Shown here: positions 1-10,000 of the stretch, piece after piece
Position numbering within the stretch: position 1 is the first letter of the stretch
How the letters are laid out: every line of letters begins with the position of its first letter
From: Pseudomonas sp. S30
GTDB taxonomy: Bacteria > Pseudomonadota > Gammaproteobacteria > Pseudomonadales > Pseudomonadaceae
Reading direction: 5' to 3'
NCBI RefSeq assembly: GCF_016518545.1
Contig: NZ_JACVTO010000004.1
Coordinates: 186,001 to 250,000 of the forward strand
DNA length: 64,000 nt
The notes under the pieces: generated by a model
The model's input: only the letters and a program-made list of their open reading frames with translations
What the model was told of the DNA's origin: nothing
Database searches by the model: none
Position numbers and translations under genes: made by a program

Positions 1-1
1 C

Positions 2-682
2 GAGTCGGATCGGCTGTACCGCACCGGTGATCTGGTGCGATGGCGTGACGACGGCGAACTGGAGTTCATTGGCCGCAACGATTTTCAGGTCAAGTTGCGC
101 GGCCTGCGGGTGGAACTGGGTGAGATCGAAGTACTGCTGGCCGACCATCCGGCACTCGGCCAGAGCGTGGTGGGGGTTCACGACGAGCGCCTGGTGGCGT
201 ATTTCACTTGCCGGCACGCAGGACCCGCGCCGAGTGCCCAGGCGCTGCGCAACCATCTGCTGGCACGGCTGCCTGCGTACATGGTGCCGTCGGCATTCGT
301 CGCCCTGGCCGAGATGCCGCTGAGCCCCAATGGCAAGATCGATCGCAAGGCCTTGCCCGAACCGGACCCGCAGGCCTTGATCGGTCGCAGCTACGAAGCG
401 CCTCGCGGCGAACTGGAGCAGACCCTGGCGCAGATCTGGAGCGAGGTGCTCAAGGTCGAGCAAGTGGGGCGCGACGACAACTTCTTCGAGCTCGGCGGCC
501 ATTCGCTGCTGGCGGTGAACCTGGTGTCGCGCATGCGTCAGGCAGGTTTGCAGGCCGATGCCCGGATGCTGTTCCGCGAGCCGACCTTGTCCGGTCTGGC
601 GGCCAGCACCGGTCAGGCGCAGGCCGCCGTGCAGATCGCGGCGACCACCATTCCAGGGCTTAAGGCGCGGCGCAGGCTCTGA
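2..682 (+). CDS. Non-ribosomal peptide synthetase, C-terminal fragment (A domain end + carrier domain)
   Basis: This is the 3' end of an NRPS gene whose start lies before the window. The frame is open from base 2. It shows adenylation motif A7 (YRTGDL), A8 (near GRNDFQVKLRGLRVELGEIE) and A10 (NGKIDRKAL), then a peptidyl carrier domain with DNFFELGGHSLL; the phosphopantetheine Ser codon is at 503-505. About 50 residues after that Ser the protein stops (LKARRRL). There is no thioesterase or condensation domain, so by family knowledge this subunit either passes its chain to another NRPS protein or is released in trans. The product cannot be told from this fragment. Confidence 0.93.
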   Translation, partial: ESDRLYRTGDLVRWRDDGELEFIGRNDFQVKLRGLRVELGEIEVLLADHPALGQSVVGVHDERLVAYFTCRHAGPAPSAQALRNHLLARLPAYMVPSAFVALAEMPLSPNGKIDRKALPEPDPQALIGRSYEAPRGELEQTLAQIWSEVLKVEQVGRDDNFFELGGHSLLAVNLVSRMRQAGLQADARMLFREPTLSGLAASTGQAQAAVQIAATTIPGLKARRRL

Positions 683-688
683 CGTTCG

Positions 689-715
689 GGCCGGCAGACT
701 GTGCCGGCCTCTTCG
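689..715 (+). terminator. Candidate terminator hairpin after the NRPS gene
   Basis: Perfect 8-bp inverted repeat GGCCGGCA/TGCCGGCC (689-696 and 702-709) with a 5-base loop, followed by the short pyrimidine run TCTTC. It begins 7 bases after the NRPS stop. The U-tract is weak, so termination may be partial and could let transcription reach the LysE gene. Confidence 0.45.
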
Positions 716-783
716 CAGCTGACTGTGCTTGACCGGGGCGGGGCTGGGGGCGAGGCTGTGCAGCGTCGCCACGGAGAACTCCC

Positions 784-1410
784 ATGGACCTGTCGAGCCT
801 GTTGCTGTTCATCCCCGCCTGCTTCGCCCTGAACATGGCCCCTGGACCGAACAATCTGCTGTCATTGCACAATGCCAGTCGCTACGGCTTGTTGACGGCG
901 TGTCTGGCCGGTGGCGGCCGGCTGCTGGCCTTCGCCGTGATGATCGGACTGGCGGCGATGGGCCTGTCGGCGGTACTGCACACCAGCGAGTACGTGTTCG
1001 TGGGCATCAAGCTGGCCGGCGCGGGCTACCTGTTCTACATCGCCTGGCAGCTCTGGCACGCGCCCGTGGCGCAGGCAGCGGTGGTCGATGGTCAAAATGG
1101 CAGCCTGTGGCGGCTGGCGCGGCAGGAATTCTGGGTCGCGGCCGGTAATCCGAAGGCCATCCTGCTGTTCACCGCCTTCCTGCCGCAGTTCGTGTCCGTC
1201 AACAGTGCGGTGCCGTTCAGTGAGCAGTTCCTGCGGCTGGGGCTGTGGTTCCTGGTGCTGGAGTGGCTGGCCATCGCGCTGTATGCCGGGCTTGGGGTGT
1301 ACCTGCAACGCTGGTTCACCCGTCCGCGGGCGCGGCGACTGTTCAATCGGCTCAGCGGCGCATTGCTGGGCTGTGCCGGGCTTGGCTTGCTGGTCGCAAG
1401 GCCGCGTTAG
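784..1410 (+). CDS. LysE/RhtB-family amino acid exporter
   Basis: A 208-residue polytopic membrane protein of the length typical for LysE/RhtB exporters, which use the proton gradient to expel amino acids or derivatives. The N-terminus carries the family pattern FALNMAPGPNN, with about six hydrophobic helices after it. The start ATG at 784 is preceded by GGAGAAC. It sits 100 bases after an NRPS gene on the same strand, so export of an NRPS precursor or product is possible, but that link is inference from position. Substrate unknown. Confidence 0.88.
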   Translation: MDLSSLLLFIPACFALNMAPGPNNLLSLHNASRYGLLTACLAGGGRLLAFAVMIGLAAMGLSAVLHTSEYVFVGIKLAGAGYLFYIAWQLWHAPVAQAAVVDGQNGSLWRLARQEFWVAAGNPKAILLFTAFLPQFVSVNSAVPFSEQFLRLGLWFLVLEWLAIALYAGLGVYLQRWFTRPRARRLFNRLSGALLGCAGLGLLVARPR

Positions 1411-1427
1411 CACCGGGGGCGATGCCT

Positions 1428-1703
1428 CTAGTCGCGGTAGAACACCTGCACCAGGTGATAGCCGAACTTGCTCTTGATCGGGCCGTGCACCACCCGTAAC
1501 GGCTTCTTGAAGATCACCTGGTCGATGGCACCCACCATCTGGCCAGGGCGCACCTCGCCCAGGTCGCCGCCCCGTTTGCCCGAGGGGCAGGTGGAGAACT
1601 TCTTCGCCAAAACGTCGAAGGCCTCGCCTTTGGCCAGACGCTGCTTCAGCTCCTCGGCCTGCTCGGCGGTCTTGACCAGGATATGGCGGGCTTGGGCTTT
1701 CAT
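1428..1703 (-). CDS. ppiC: Parvulin-type peptidyl-prolyl cis-trans isomerase (copy 1)
   Basis: A 91-residue single-domain parvulin with no signal peptide, so probably cytoplasmic PpiC. Motifs ARHILV at the N-terminus, CPSGKRGGDLG in the middle and FGYHLVQV at the end match the family. A longer reading frame runs to 1796, but the ATG at 1703 starts the conserved domain and gives the usual PpiC length. A paralogue of nearly the same length lies at 6565-6846, on the other side of the yejABE genes. It accelerates proline isomerisation during folding; specific clients are unknown. Confidence 0.9.
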   Translation of the reverse strand: MKAQARHILVKTAEQAEELKQRLAKGEAFDVLAKKFSTCPSGKRGGDLGEVRPGQMVGAIDQVIFKKPLRVVHGPIKSKFGYHLVQVFYRD

Positions 1704-1780
1704 CTGACACCTGTGCTTGCAGCGGAAAAGGGCGCCATTATGCCTCAACGGCGCATGGCGCAAGGAAAAACCAGCCGCTG

Positions 1781-2548
1781 TCACTGCGCCAGCCAACCGC
1801 CATCCATGTTCCAGGCCGCACCGCGCACCTGGCTGCCAGCCTCACTGCACAGGAACAGCACCAACTCACCCAGGTGCTGCGGCGCGACGAAGCTCAGCGA
1901 GGGTTGCTTCTCGGCCAGGAGCGCGTGCTCGGCCTGGCGTAGATCGCCGCCCTGCGCGCGTGCTTGAATCTGCTGCTGGACCAGTGGCGTCAGCACGAAG
2001 CCCGGACACACGGCGTTGCAGGTGATCGCGGTGGTCGCCGTCTCCAGCGCCACCACCTTGGTCAGGCCGATGACGCCATGCTTGGCGGCGACATAGGCGC
2101 TCTTGCCGGTCGAGCCGACCAGCCCGTGTACCGAAGCGACATTGACGATCCGACCCCAGCCACGCGCCTGCATGCCCGGCAGTGCCAGGCGTGTGCAGTG
2201 GAACACCGCCGACAGGTTCAGGGCGATGATCTGGTCCCAGCGCTCGACCGGGAAGCTGTCCACGGGTGCCACGTGCTGGATGCCAGCGTTATTGACGAGA
2301 ATGTCGACGCCGCCGAAGCGCTCGGTGGCCCACTGGAACAGCGCTTCGATCTGCGCCACGTCGCAGAGGTCGGCCGCATGATGATCCACCTTCACCCCGT
2401 GCGCGGCGATCTGCGCGATGGCCGCCTGGGGGGCGCCGAAGCCGTTGAGCAGGATATTGGCACCGGCACCTGCCAGTACCTGGGCGATGCCCAGGCCGAT
2501 ACCGCTGGTGGAGCCTGTGACCAGGGCGGTCTTGCCTGCGAGCGTCAT
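1781..2548 (-). CDS. hbdH: 3-hydroxybutyrate dehydrogenase (SDR family)
   Basis: A 255-residue short-chain dehydrogenase. The NAD-binding motif TGSTSGIGLG is near the N-terminus, NNAG follows, and the catalytic Ser and YxxxK are seen in NVASVHG and SAYVAAKHG. The C-terminal NMDGGW fits 3-hydroxybutyrate dehydrogenases, which oxidise (R)-3-hydroxybutyrate to acetoacetate with NAD. The ATG at 2548 is chosen because AGGAG lies a few bases upstream; the frame could extend to 2581. It starts 33 bases after the yejE stop on the same strand and may be co-transcribed with the importer. Confidence 0.87.
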   Translation of the reverse strand: MTLAGKTALVTGSTSGIGLGIAQVLAGAGANILLNGFGAPQAAIAQIAAHGVKVDHHAADLCDVAQIEALFQWATERFGGVDILVNNAGIQHVAPVDSFPVERWDQIIALNLSAVFHCTRLALPGMQARGWGRIVNVASVHGLVGSTGKSAYVAAKHGVIGLTKVVALETATTAITCNAVCPGFVLTPLVQQQIQARAQGGDLRQAEHALLAEKQPSLSFVAPQHLGELVLFLCSEAGSQVRGAAWNMDGGWLAQ

Positions 2549-2581
2549 GTGCGAACTCCTTGTACGAACGATGATGAGCAT

Positions 2582-3607
2582 TCAGCGCCGCGGGTCGAAG
2601 GCCTCACGCAGCGCATCGCCGATGAATACCAGCAACGACAGGATAGTGGCCAGCGCGAAGAATGCCGTGAAACCCAGCCACGGTGCCTTCAGGTGCTGCT
2701 TGCCCTGGGTGACCAGCTCGCCCAGCGAGGCGCTGCCCACCGGTAGACCGAAGCCGAGGAAATCGAGGGCGGTCAAGGTGCTGATGGCGCCGGTGAGCAT
2801 GAATGGAATGTAGGTCAGGGTCGCACTCAGGGCGTTGGGCAGGATATGCCGCAGCATCACCTGAGTATCGCTCAGGCCCAGCGCCCGCGCCGCTCTCACG
2901 TACTCCAGGTTGCGTCCCCGGAGAAACTCCGCCCGCACCACGTCCACCAGGGTCAGCCAGGAAAACAGCGCCATGATGCCCAGCAGCCAGCCGAAACTCG
3001 GCTCCACGAAGCCGGACAGGATGATCAGCAGGTACAGCACCGGCAGCCCCGACCAGACCTCCAGCAAGCGCTGGCCGATCAGGTCGACCCAGCCGCCGTG
3101 GTAGCCCTGCACGGCGCCGGCGGCGACACCGATCAGCACGCTGATCAGGGTCAGCGCGAAGGCGAACAGCAGCGAGACGCGCGTGCCGTACAGCACCCGG
3201 GCCAGTACGTCCCGGCCCTGGTCATCGGTGCCCAGCCAGTTCTCGGTGCTCGGTGGGCTAGGGGTGGGCACCTGCAGGTCGTAGTTCGGGGTGTCGGCGC
3301 TGAAGGGAATCGGGGCGAACAGCATCCACCCGCCCTGGTCCTCGATCAGTTGGCGCACGTAGGCGCTGCGGTAATCGGGTTGGAACGGCAATTCGCCGCC
3401 GAACTGCCGTTCGCTGTAGCGAATGAGCGCCGGGCTGTAGAGTTCACCTTGATAGCCCAGCAGCAAGGGTTTGTCGTTGGCCACCAGTTCGGCGCACAGG
3501 CTGGTGAGCAGGACCGCGCCGAACAGCCACAGCGACCACCAGCCCAGGCGGTGGCTGCGCATCCGGTGCAGGCGACGGCGGGCCAGGGGCGAGCGCAGGG
3601 CGCGCAT
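2582..3607 (-). CDS. yejE: Peptide ABC transporter permease, YejE type (cluster 1)
   Basis: A 341-residue inner-membrane permease of the microcin C / peptide importer type. After a first membrane helix it has the YejE-specific periplasmic insert (FGGELPFQPDYR, GGWMLF, NWLGTDDQGRDV) and then the binding-protein-dependent permease core with an EAA loop near AARALGLSD. The start ATG at 3607 overlaps the yejB stop in TGATG, which decides the start. It is closely related to the permease at 43599-44621. No ATPase gene follows in this cluster; hbdH does. Confidence 0.92.
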   Translation of the reverse strand: MRALRSPLARRRLHRMRSHRLGWWSLWLFGAVLLTSLCAELVANDKPLLLGYQGELYSPALIRYSERQFGGELPFQPDYRSAYVRQLIEDQGGWMLFAPIPFSADTPNYDLQVPTPSPPSTENWLGTDDQGRDVLARVLYGTRVSLLFAFALTLISVLIGVAAGAVQGYHGGWVDLIGQRLLEVWSGLPVLYLLIILSGFVEPSFGWLLGIMALFSWLTLVDVVRAEFLRGRNLEYVRAARALGLSDTQVMLRHILPNALSATLTYIPFMLTGAISTLTALDFLGFGLPVGSASLGELVTQGKQHLKAPWLGFTAFFALATILSLLVFIGDALREAFDPRR

Positions 3608-4665
3608 CAGTGCGCCCTCGTGTCGAAGTCGATGCGCGGGTCGAGCAGGGTGTAGCACAGGTCGCCGATCAGGCGAATCAGCAGCCCGCCCAGGGTGAAG
3701 ATGAACAAGGTGCCGAACACCACCGGGTAGTCTCGCGAGACCGCCGCGTCATAACTCATGCGTCCCAGCCCATCGAGCGAGAAAATCACCTCGATCAGCA
3801 GCGAGCCGGCGAAGAACACGCTGATGAGCGCCTGGGGCACGCCGGCCACCACCAGCAGCATGGCATTGCGCAGCACATGGCCGTACAGCACCCGTCCTGC
3901 GCTCAGGCCCTTGGCTTTGGCGGTGACCACGTATTGGCGGGACATTTCTTCCAGAAACGCATTCTTGGTGAGCAAGGTCAAGGTGGCAAAGCCGCCGATG
4001 ACCAGGGCCCCGACCGGCAACACCAGGTGCCAGAAATAGTCGGCGACCTTGCCCAGCAGGCTCAGTTGATCGAAGTCTTCGGACACCAGGCCGCGCACTG
4101 GGAACCAGTTCAGCGATGTGCCGCCGGCGAACACCACGATCAGCAGCAGGGCGAAGAGGAAGGCGGGCAGGGCGTAGCCGACCACGATCAGCACGCTGCT
4201 CCAGGCATCGAAGCGGCTGCCATGTCGCACGGCCTTGCGGATGCCCAGTGGAATCGACACGAGGTAGGTGATCAGGGTCGCCCAAAGGCCCAGCGACAGG
4301 GTGACCGGCAGCTTGTCGAGAATCAGGTCGCTGACCTTGGCGCCGCGAAAGAAGCTCTGGCCAAAATCCAGCCGGGCGTACTGCCCGAGCATCAGCCACA
4401 GCCGTTCGCAGGCGCTCTTGTCGAAACCATACTGCTGCTTGATCTGCTCCAGCAGCTTGGGGTCCAGGCCACGGCTGGCGCGCGAGTCCGCCTGAGCGAC
4501 TTCGACGCGCGCACCTGGTGCGCCACCCCCCAGGCCCTGCAGGCGCGCCACGGCTTGCTCCACCGGGCCGCCCGGCGCGGCCTGGATGATGGCGAAATTC
4601 ACCAGCAGGATCGCCAGCAGGGTAGGGACGATCAACAGTAGACGTCGCAGCAGGTAAGCGGTCAC
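3607..4665 (-). CDS. yejB: Peptide ABC transporter permease, YejB type (cluster 1)
   Basis: A 352-residue permease. The first helix (about residues 7-27, [18 protein letters not shown]) is followed by [11 protein letters not shown], a hallmark of DppB/OppB/YejB permeases, and the EAA loop lies near [10 protein letters not shown]. The start is a GTG at 4665 overlapping the yejA stop in GTGA; this is preferred over an upstream in-frame start at 4728, which would lie inside yejA. Together with yejE it would form the membrane channel for short peptides or peptide-like antibiotics. Confidence 0.92.
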   Translation of the reverse strand: MTAYLLRRLLLIVPTLLAILLVNFAIIQAAPGGPVEQAVARLQGLGGGAPGARVEVAQADSRASRGLDPKLLEQIKQQYGFDKSACERLWLMLGQYARLDFGQSFFRGAKVSDLILDKLPVTLSLGLWATLITYLVSIPLGIRKAVRHGSRFDAWSSVLIVVGYALPAFLFALLLIVVFAGGTSLNWFPVRGLVSEDFDQLSLLGKVADYFWHLVLPVGALVIGGFATLTLLTKNAFLEEMSRQYVVTAKAKGLSAGRVLYGHVLRNAMLLVVAGVPQALISVFFAGSLLIEVIFSLDGLGRMSYDAAVSRDYPVVFGTLFIFTLGGLLIRLIGDLCYTLLDPRIDFDTRAH

Positions 4666-6494
4666 GGTGCGGCCTTCAGTCGTTCGGCCATCTGCCGCTC
4701 TGTCAGCGGGGTAGGGCTGACTTCCCACCAGCTGTCCAGGCCTTCATCGTAGGCAGGTTGCACCTTCGGCAGGCCGAAGCGGTTCCACCACACGGTGGAG
4801 GTGCCCGGAGGATAGTAGTTTGGGATCCAGTAGTAATTCCATTGCAGCACTCGATCGAGCGCACGGGCGTGACGCTGCATGTCAGCCTGGGTCGAGGCCT
4901 GCACCAGCCCATCGAGCAGGCGGTCCACGGCTGGATCCTGCAGCACCATCAGGTTGTTCGAGCCAGGGTCGTGGGCGGCGGCGGAGCCGAAGTAGCTGTA
5001 TTGCTCGGCGCCTGGCGACAAGGTCACGGGGTAGCCGGTGACCACCATGTCATAGTCGCGCGCCATGAGTCGATTGATGTACTGCGCCGAGTCGACGTTG
5101 CGGATGGTCAGCTCGATACCGATCTGCGCCAGGTTGCGCTTCCACGGCAGCAGCAGCCGTTCAAGACCGGACTGGCCATTGAGGAAGGTGAAGCTCAGAG
5201 GCGTGCCTTCGGCATTGACCAGCCGATCCCCTTCGGGATGCCAACCGGCGGCCCGTAGCAGTTGCAAGGCCTGCAACTGTTGGGGCCGCACGATTCCCGA
5301 ACCGTCGGTTCGCGGTGCCTGGAAAACCTGGTCGAACACTTCGTCCGGGATCTGCCCCCGCAAGGTTTCGAGCAGTTCGAGTTCGCCCGGGTCGGGCAGG
5401 GCCCGCGCGGCGAGCGGAGTGTTGGCATAGAGGCTCTGCTGGCGCACGTACAGATTGCGCATCATTTGCCGGTTGCTCCACTCGAAATCCCAGAGCAGCC
5501 CCAGGGCCTGGCGCACGCGGCGATCGGCGAACATCGGGCGCGACAGGTTGAAGACGAAGCCCTGGGCGCTCTGGGGCTTGTTCGGGGCCAGTTGGGCCTT
5601 GCGCAGGCGCCCATCGTCCAAGGCTGCACCTGCATAGCCCTGGGTATAGGCGGTGGCCGAGAATTCACGGTTATAGTCGTAGCCGCCGCCCTTGAGTACC
5701 TGGCGGGCCACTTCGGTGTCGCCGAAGAACTCCACGCGCAAACGTTGGAAATTGTAGCGTCCGCGATTGACTGGCAGATCACGGGCCCACCAGTCGGCGT
5801 CGCGCTCGAACGTGACGCTGCGGCCATTGTCCAGCCGCGCGATGCGATAGGGGCCGCTGCCCACGGGCCTGTCGAAGCCGCCACCGTTGGCGAAATCCCG
5901 CTGCTTCCAGTCATGTTCAGGCAGCACCGGCAGGCTCGCCACGTCCAGCGCCAGGGCACGGCCGTGGGGAACACGAAAATCGAAGCGCACGCTGCGCGGC
6001 CCTTCCACGGTGACGCCCGTCACATCGGCGAACTGGGTGCGATACTTCAAGCTGCCCTTGCTCATCAATTGCTCGAAGGTGAAGCGTACATCTTCGCCAC
6101 GCACGGGCTGACCGTCGGCGAAACGCGCCCTGGGATCGATTTCCACGCGCAGCCAGGCATCCCCCGGCCCCCGCTCGAGGGTTTGGGCAATCAGGCCGTA
6201 GACCGTATAGGGCTCATCCAGCGAGCGCACCGCCAGCGGCGCGTACAGCCAGCCATCGACCTGACTGATGCCGGTACCCTGGTCGATGTAGGGCAGCACG
6301 TGGTCGTACTGACCGATTTCGATGGCCGAGCGACGCAGAGAGCCACCTTTTGGTGCCTCGGGATTGACGTAGTCGAAGTGCTGGAAACCGGCCGGGTAGC
6401 GTGGAAGCTCGTCGTAGACGGTCAGCGCATGCGTTGCGCCAGCCTGGGCGGTGAGGCTCAGGCAACCGCCCAGCAGCGCCAGGATCGGTCGCAT
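4662..6494 (-). CDS. yejA: Periplasmic peptide-binding protein, YejA/NppA type (cluster 1)
   Basis: A 610-residue extracellular solute-binding protein (SBP_bac_5). The ATG at 6494 gives a clean signal peptide of about 20 residues ending in TAQAGA, and the mature protein begins near [14 protein letters not shown]. Family motifs include [21 protein letters not shown] and [16 protein letters not shown] near the C-terminus. An upstream in-frame start (6557) would run through a REP-like repeat and is less likely. It delivers a peptide-like ligand to YejB/YejE. It is a clear paralogue of the protein at 40695-42548. Confidence 0.92.
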   Translation of the reverse strand: MRPILALLGGCLSLTAQAGATHALTVYDELPRYPAGFQHFDYVNPEAPKGGSLRRSAIEIGQYDHVLPYIDQGTGISQVDGWLYAPLAVRSLDEPYTVYGLIAQTLERGPGDAWLRVEIDPRARFADGQPVRGEDVRFTFEQLMSKGSLKYRTQFADVTGVTVEGPRSVRFDFRVPHGRALALDVASLPVLPEHDWKQRDFANGGGFDRPVGSGPYRIARLDNGRSVTFERDADWWARDLPVNRGRYNFQRLRVEFFGDTEVARQVLKGGGYDYNREFSATAYTQGYAGAALDDGRLRKAQLAPNKPQSAQGFVFNLSRPMFADRRVRQALGLLWDFEWSNRQMMRNLYVRQQSLYANTPLAARALPDPGELELLETLRGQIPDEVFDQVFQAPRTDGSGIVRPQQLQALQLLRAAGWHPEGDRLVNAEGTPLSFTFLNGQSGLERLLLPWKRNLAQIGIELTIRNVDSAQYINRLMARDYDMVVTGYPVTLSPGAEQYSYFGSAAAHDPGSNNLMVLQDPAVDRLLDGLVQASTQADMQRHARALDRVLQWNYYWIPNYYPPGTSTVWWNRFGLPKVQPAYDEGLDSWWEVSPTPLTERQMAERLKAAP

Positions 6495-6509
6495 AAGGCC
6501 TGGGCGAAG

Positions 6510-6547
6510 AGCGGCGATGCCCGCTCCCACAAGGGTGCTGCAGGTGC
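6510..6547. repeat. Degraded REP-like sequence
   Basis: Bases 6510-6547 contain GATGCCCGCTCCCACAAGG preceded by GAGCGG, which resembles the conserved half of the P. putida REP element (GCGGG...CCCGCTCCCACAGG). It lies in the 70-base gap between ppiC copy 2 and yejA, the usual intergenic place for REPs. The match is by eye and the left half is damaged. Confidence 0.4.
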
Positions 6548-6564
6548 GGGCTAACAAGGACGGG

Positions 6565-6846
6565 TCAGTCCTGGCGGCTAGTCACTTCCAGCAGGTGATA
6601 GCCGAATTGGGTCTTCACCGGGCCCTGGACGACGTTGACTGGCGCACTGAACACCACCGTGTCGAATTCCTTGACCATCTGGCCCGGGCCGAACGAGCCC
6701 AGGTCGCCGCCCTGGCGGCTGGAGGGGCAGCTGGAGTTGGCCTGGGCCACTTCGCCGAAGTCGGCGCCGGCTTCGATCTGGGCCTTGAGTTCGTTGCACT
6801 TGTCTTCGCTGCTGACGAGGATGTGACGGGCGGTAGCACGTGGCAT
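6565..6846 (-). CDS. Parvulin-type peptidyl-prolyl cis-trans isomerase (copy 2)
   Basis: A 93-residue parvulin with TARHILV, CPSSRQGGDLG and FGYHLLEV, the same layout as the 91-residue copy at 1428-1703. The frame extends far upstream, but ATG 6846 starts the domain and has GGAG about 10 bases before it. No signal peptide, so cytoplasmic. It precedes yejA by 70 bases on the same strand. Several residues differ from copy 1 (Asn/Ser for Phe/Ser before the CPS motif), suggesting the two are old paralogues and not a recent duplication. Confidence 0.9.
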   Translation of the reverse strand: MPRATARHILVSSEDKCNELKAQIEAGADFGEVAQANSSCPSSRQGGDLGSFGPGQMVKEFDTVVFSAPVNVVQGPVKTQFGYHLLEVTSRQD

Positions 6847-7046
6847 GGTGAAGCTTCCTTGGAGAGGTAAAGGGACAAGCCTACCGCAAAGCGTGGCCGC
6901 TTGTCTGTGCCTGGCCATGGTGATCCGCGCGGGCGTATCCGGGGCATGCGCTGCACCTGACAATTCTGCCAGTTGTGCCAGTGACGCCGCTGCTCTGAAA
7001 TCGACGGACCTTCCCGCAGATGGTCCGGCGCATTCCAGGAGCCCCC

Positions 7047-10000
7047 ATGAACGACGACATCGACACCGGTACCGATACCGACCAGGCCAGCAGCCTCGAT
7101 CGCGATCTCGCCCTCTACAACCAACGCTTCGAGGCAGTGCCGGAGCCTTCCGACTCGGTGCCGATGCTGGGTGCTCCAGCAGAGTATGGTTCGCCGTCCA
7201 GCCCGATGTCGCCCGAGGCGCCCTCAGCCCCGTCGTATCCCGGCACGCCCATGGCACCGCAGGCGCCCTCCGATCCGTCTGGCCTCGCCAGTCCCCTGCC
7301 GCCCCAGGCGCCATCGGACCATTCATCGGACTTGTCCATGCTCGGCAGCCCAATGGACGACCAGGGTGCCCCAGACGATTCGCTACCCACCGGCAGGCCG
7401 TCGGCCAGCCCCATGATGTCTAGCCGCATGGTGGCCAGCCCCATGTCTGTCAGCTCCATGTCTGCCGGTCCGGCGGGCGCCATGTTCCAGTCGTTGAGCC
7501 CGATCTACATTCCAGGCTACATCGCCCCGGTGAAGTCCGCTCCGCCGTCTGCGGTAGGCATCAACCACAAGATGATCAGCTATAACCCCAGTGGTCTTCT
7601 GATTCTGGTGCAGGCCTACAACAACATGCGCGTCGGTGACTGGATCGAAGTCTTCTGGAACGATCCTGGGGTCTCGGTCGCCTCGATGCTGGTAGGCGAG
7701 GGGCGCATCGGCAAGAACAATCCGCTGTTCATCGCGGCTAGCCGGGTGCCGGAAGGCCAGTCGCAACTGTGGTACCGGATCAAGCGGGTGGGGGGCATCG
7801 AGGAAGAGTCGATGCGCCTTACGGTGGTCAGCCGCGTCACCTTGCTGCGCGACCTTCCGCCACCGGTGGCCGACCTGCCTGCTGCCGGGTTCATCGGCTC
7901 CGACGAGGCCAGCAATGGGGTGACCGTGCGTATCCCTGCCTATCCGGGCATCCACCAGTACGATCGACTGGAAGTGGTCTGGGGCCAGGAAAGCCTCGAG
8001 CACATCGTCACGCAGGCCGAGGTCACTGCTGGCGTCAAGCTGACCGTCGACGAAAACACCATCCTCAGCGCTGGCAGCAGCGACAGTCTGGCGCTCGCCT
8101 ACCGCGTCACCGATGAACTGAACAACGCTTCCGAGGGCTGGTCGCAGCGGGCCGTAGTGCCAGTACGGTTGCAGGACGACCTGTTGCGCGCGCCCTACAT
8201 CGCCAATCCGGATCCGGATGCCGCCGCCCGCGAGGTCATCGATCTGGATGTGCTAGGGGGCGAGGACTTGCAAGTAGAGGTCGACACCTTCGATCCCAGC
8301 TTCAAACTCAACGATGCCATTGAGGTCACGCTCATCGGCATTCCGTCACAGGGCGCGCAGGTCAGCGTCTCGCCGCCGGCCCAGCCGATCCGGCGCCTGG
8401 GTCGTACCCTGTTCTTCGACATCGACAATGCGGCGCTGCAAAGCCTGCGTGGCGGCCGCGCGACTGCCTCCTATGCCAACCTGACCCGCCCAGGCCAGGT
8501 TGCCAGCCGCGACTTCGCCAGCTTCGCCGGCGCGCAGGAAGTGGGTGTGCGTCCGCTGCTGCTGGAGGCTGCTGCCGATAACAGCGTCGAGCCGTCGCTG
8601 GCCAGCGTCTCGGTGCAGATACCAGCCGCTGCGCAGTTGCAGCGCGGTGACAAGGTGATCCTCACCTGGCTGGGAACCCGCAGTGGCGGCGGTCCGGTGT
8701 ACGAGCAATTCACCAAGGTGGTCAGTGCCAAGGAGGCTGGGCAGCCGCTGGTGTTCACGATTAGCGACGGTCCTCGCTATCTCGCACCACTGGACGGCGG
8801 CATCCTCGACCTGGGCTTTCAGGTCCAACGGCGCAACGTGCCGTTGCCCATCTATTCGCTGCACACCAACCTTCAGGTCGGGCAGCCTCACGTGGCGCTG
8901 CCGGCGGCCCACCTGGATACCGAGCTGGCCAATGGCAAGCTGGACCCCAAACAGTTCGACCACGACGTCAAAGTGCTCATCGAGCCGTTCTTCAACATGA
9001 ACGAGGCGCAGGACGTCTACCTGCAGTGGCAACCGGAGTTCGGCCAGCCCTGGGAGGACGACGCGGTGGTGTGGCCGGGCGAACCCCTGGAGTTCGAGAT
9101 CCCGCACGATCAGTTGCTTGCCAACTATGGCGGGACGGTACAGGTGCGATATTTCGTGGTGGAGCCAGGGCAGCCCGAGCGCTACTCGGACTATCTGGAG
9201 TTCGCGATCGGCCAGAGCCAGCTGACTGACCTGGATCCGCCGGAAATCGCCGCGGCCGAAGGCGATGAGCTGGATCCGAGCGCCGTCACCGAGGGCGCAC
9301 TGATCCTCATACCGGCATCGGCGCAGTTGCAGGCAGGGGATGGGGTGGAGGTGTTCTGGAACGGCTCCGAGGCGGATGGTGTCACCTCTGTCTTCGAATA
9401 TGTCCTCGAAGATGGCGTGTCACCCGACACGTTGGTGATCGACCACAATTTCGTGGTGGCGAATCTGGGCGGCAGCGTGAACGTCCATTACGACGTTACG
9501 CGGCTTAGCGGCCTGACCGACTCGTCGACGCTTGCCACTTTCTTCGTCAACCGTGGCGGGCTGCCGCAGGCGTATTTCGTGGAAGCCGTGGAAGGTAATC
9601 TCAATCCCAGTGCCGTACTGCAGAGCGCGTCTGTTCGCATCGGTGCCGATGCCCGGCTCAACGCGGCAGACAATGTTCGGGTATGGCTCGACGACGAGAC
9701 GTCCAATGCGCGTCAGCATTTCGATGTGACCATCAGCTCTGATGAGGCTGGCAAGGCGCTTACCGTCAGCATCCCGGCGACCGCGATCCAGGCGTTGGAG
9801 GGGACGGTGGTGAATCTGCACTACGACATCGAGCGAGGCAGTCCGGCCAGTATCGAGTCCGGCCCCGGACAACGCTACGCCATCAAGCGCCAAGTCGATA
9901 ATGGCACACTGAGTGTGTTCGGCGCCCGCTACAGTGCCGCCTGCTATCGCGCCTCAAGCACATCCAGGTTGATGGGCGCTTTCGACGCCATCACCCGTAA

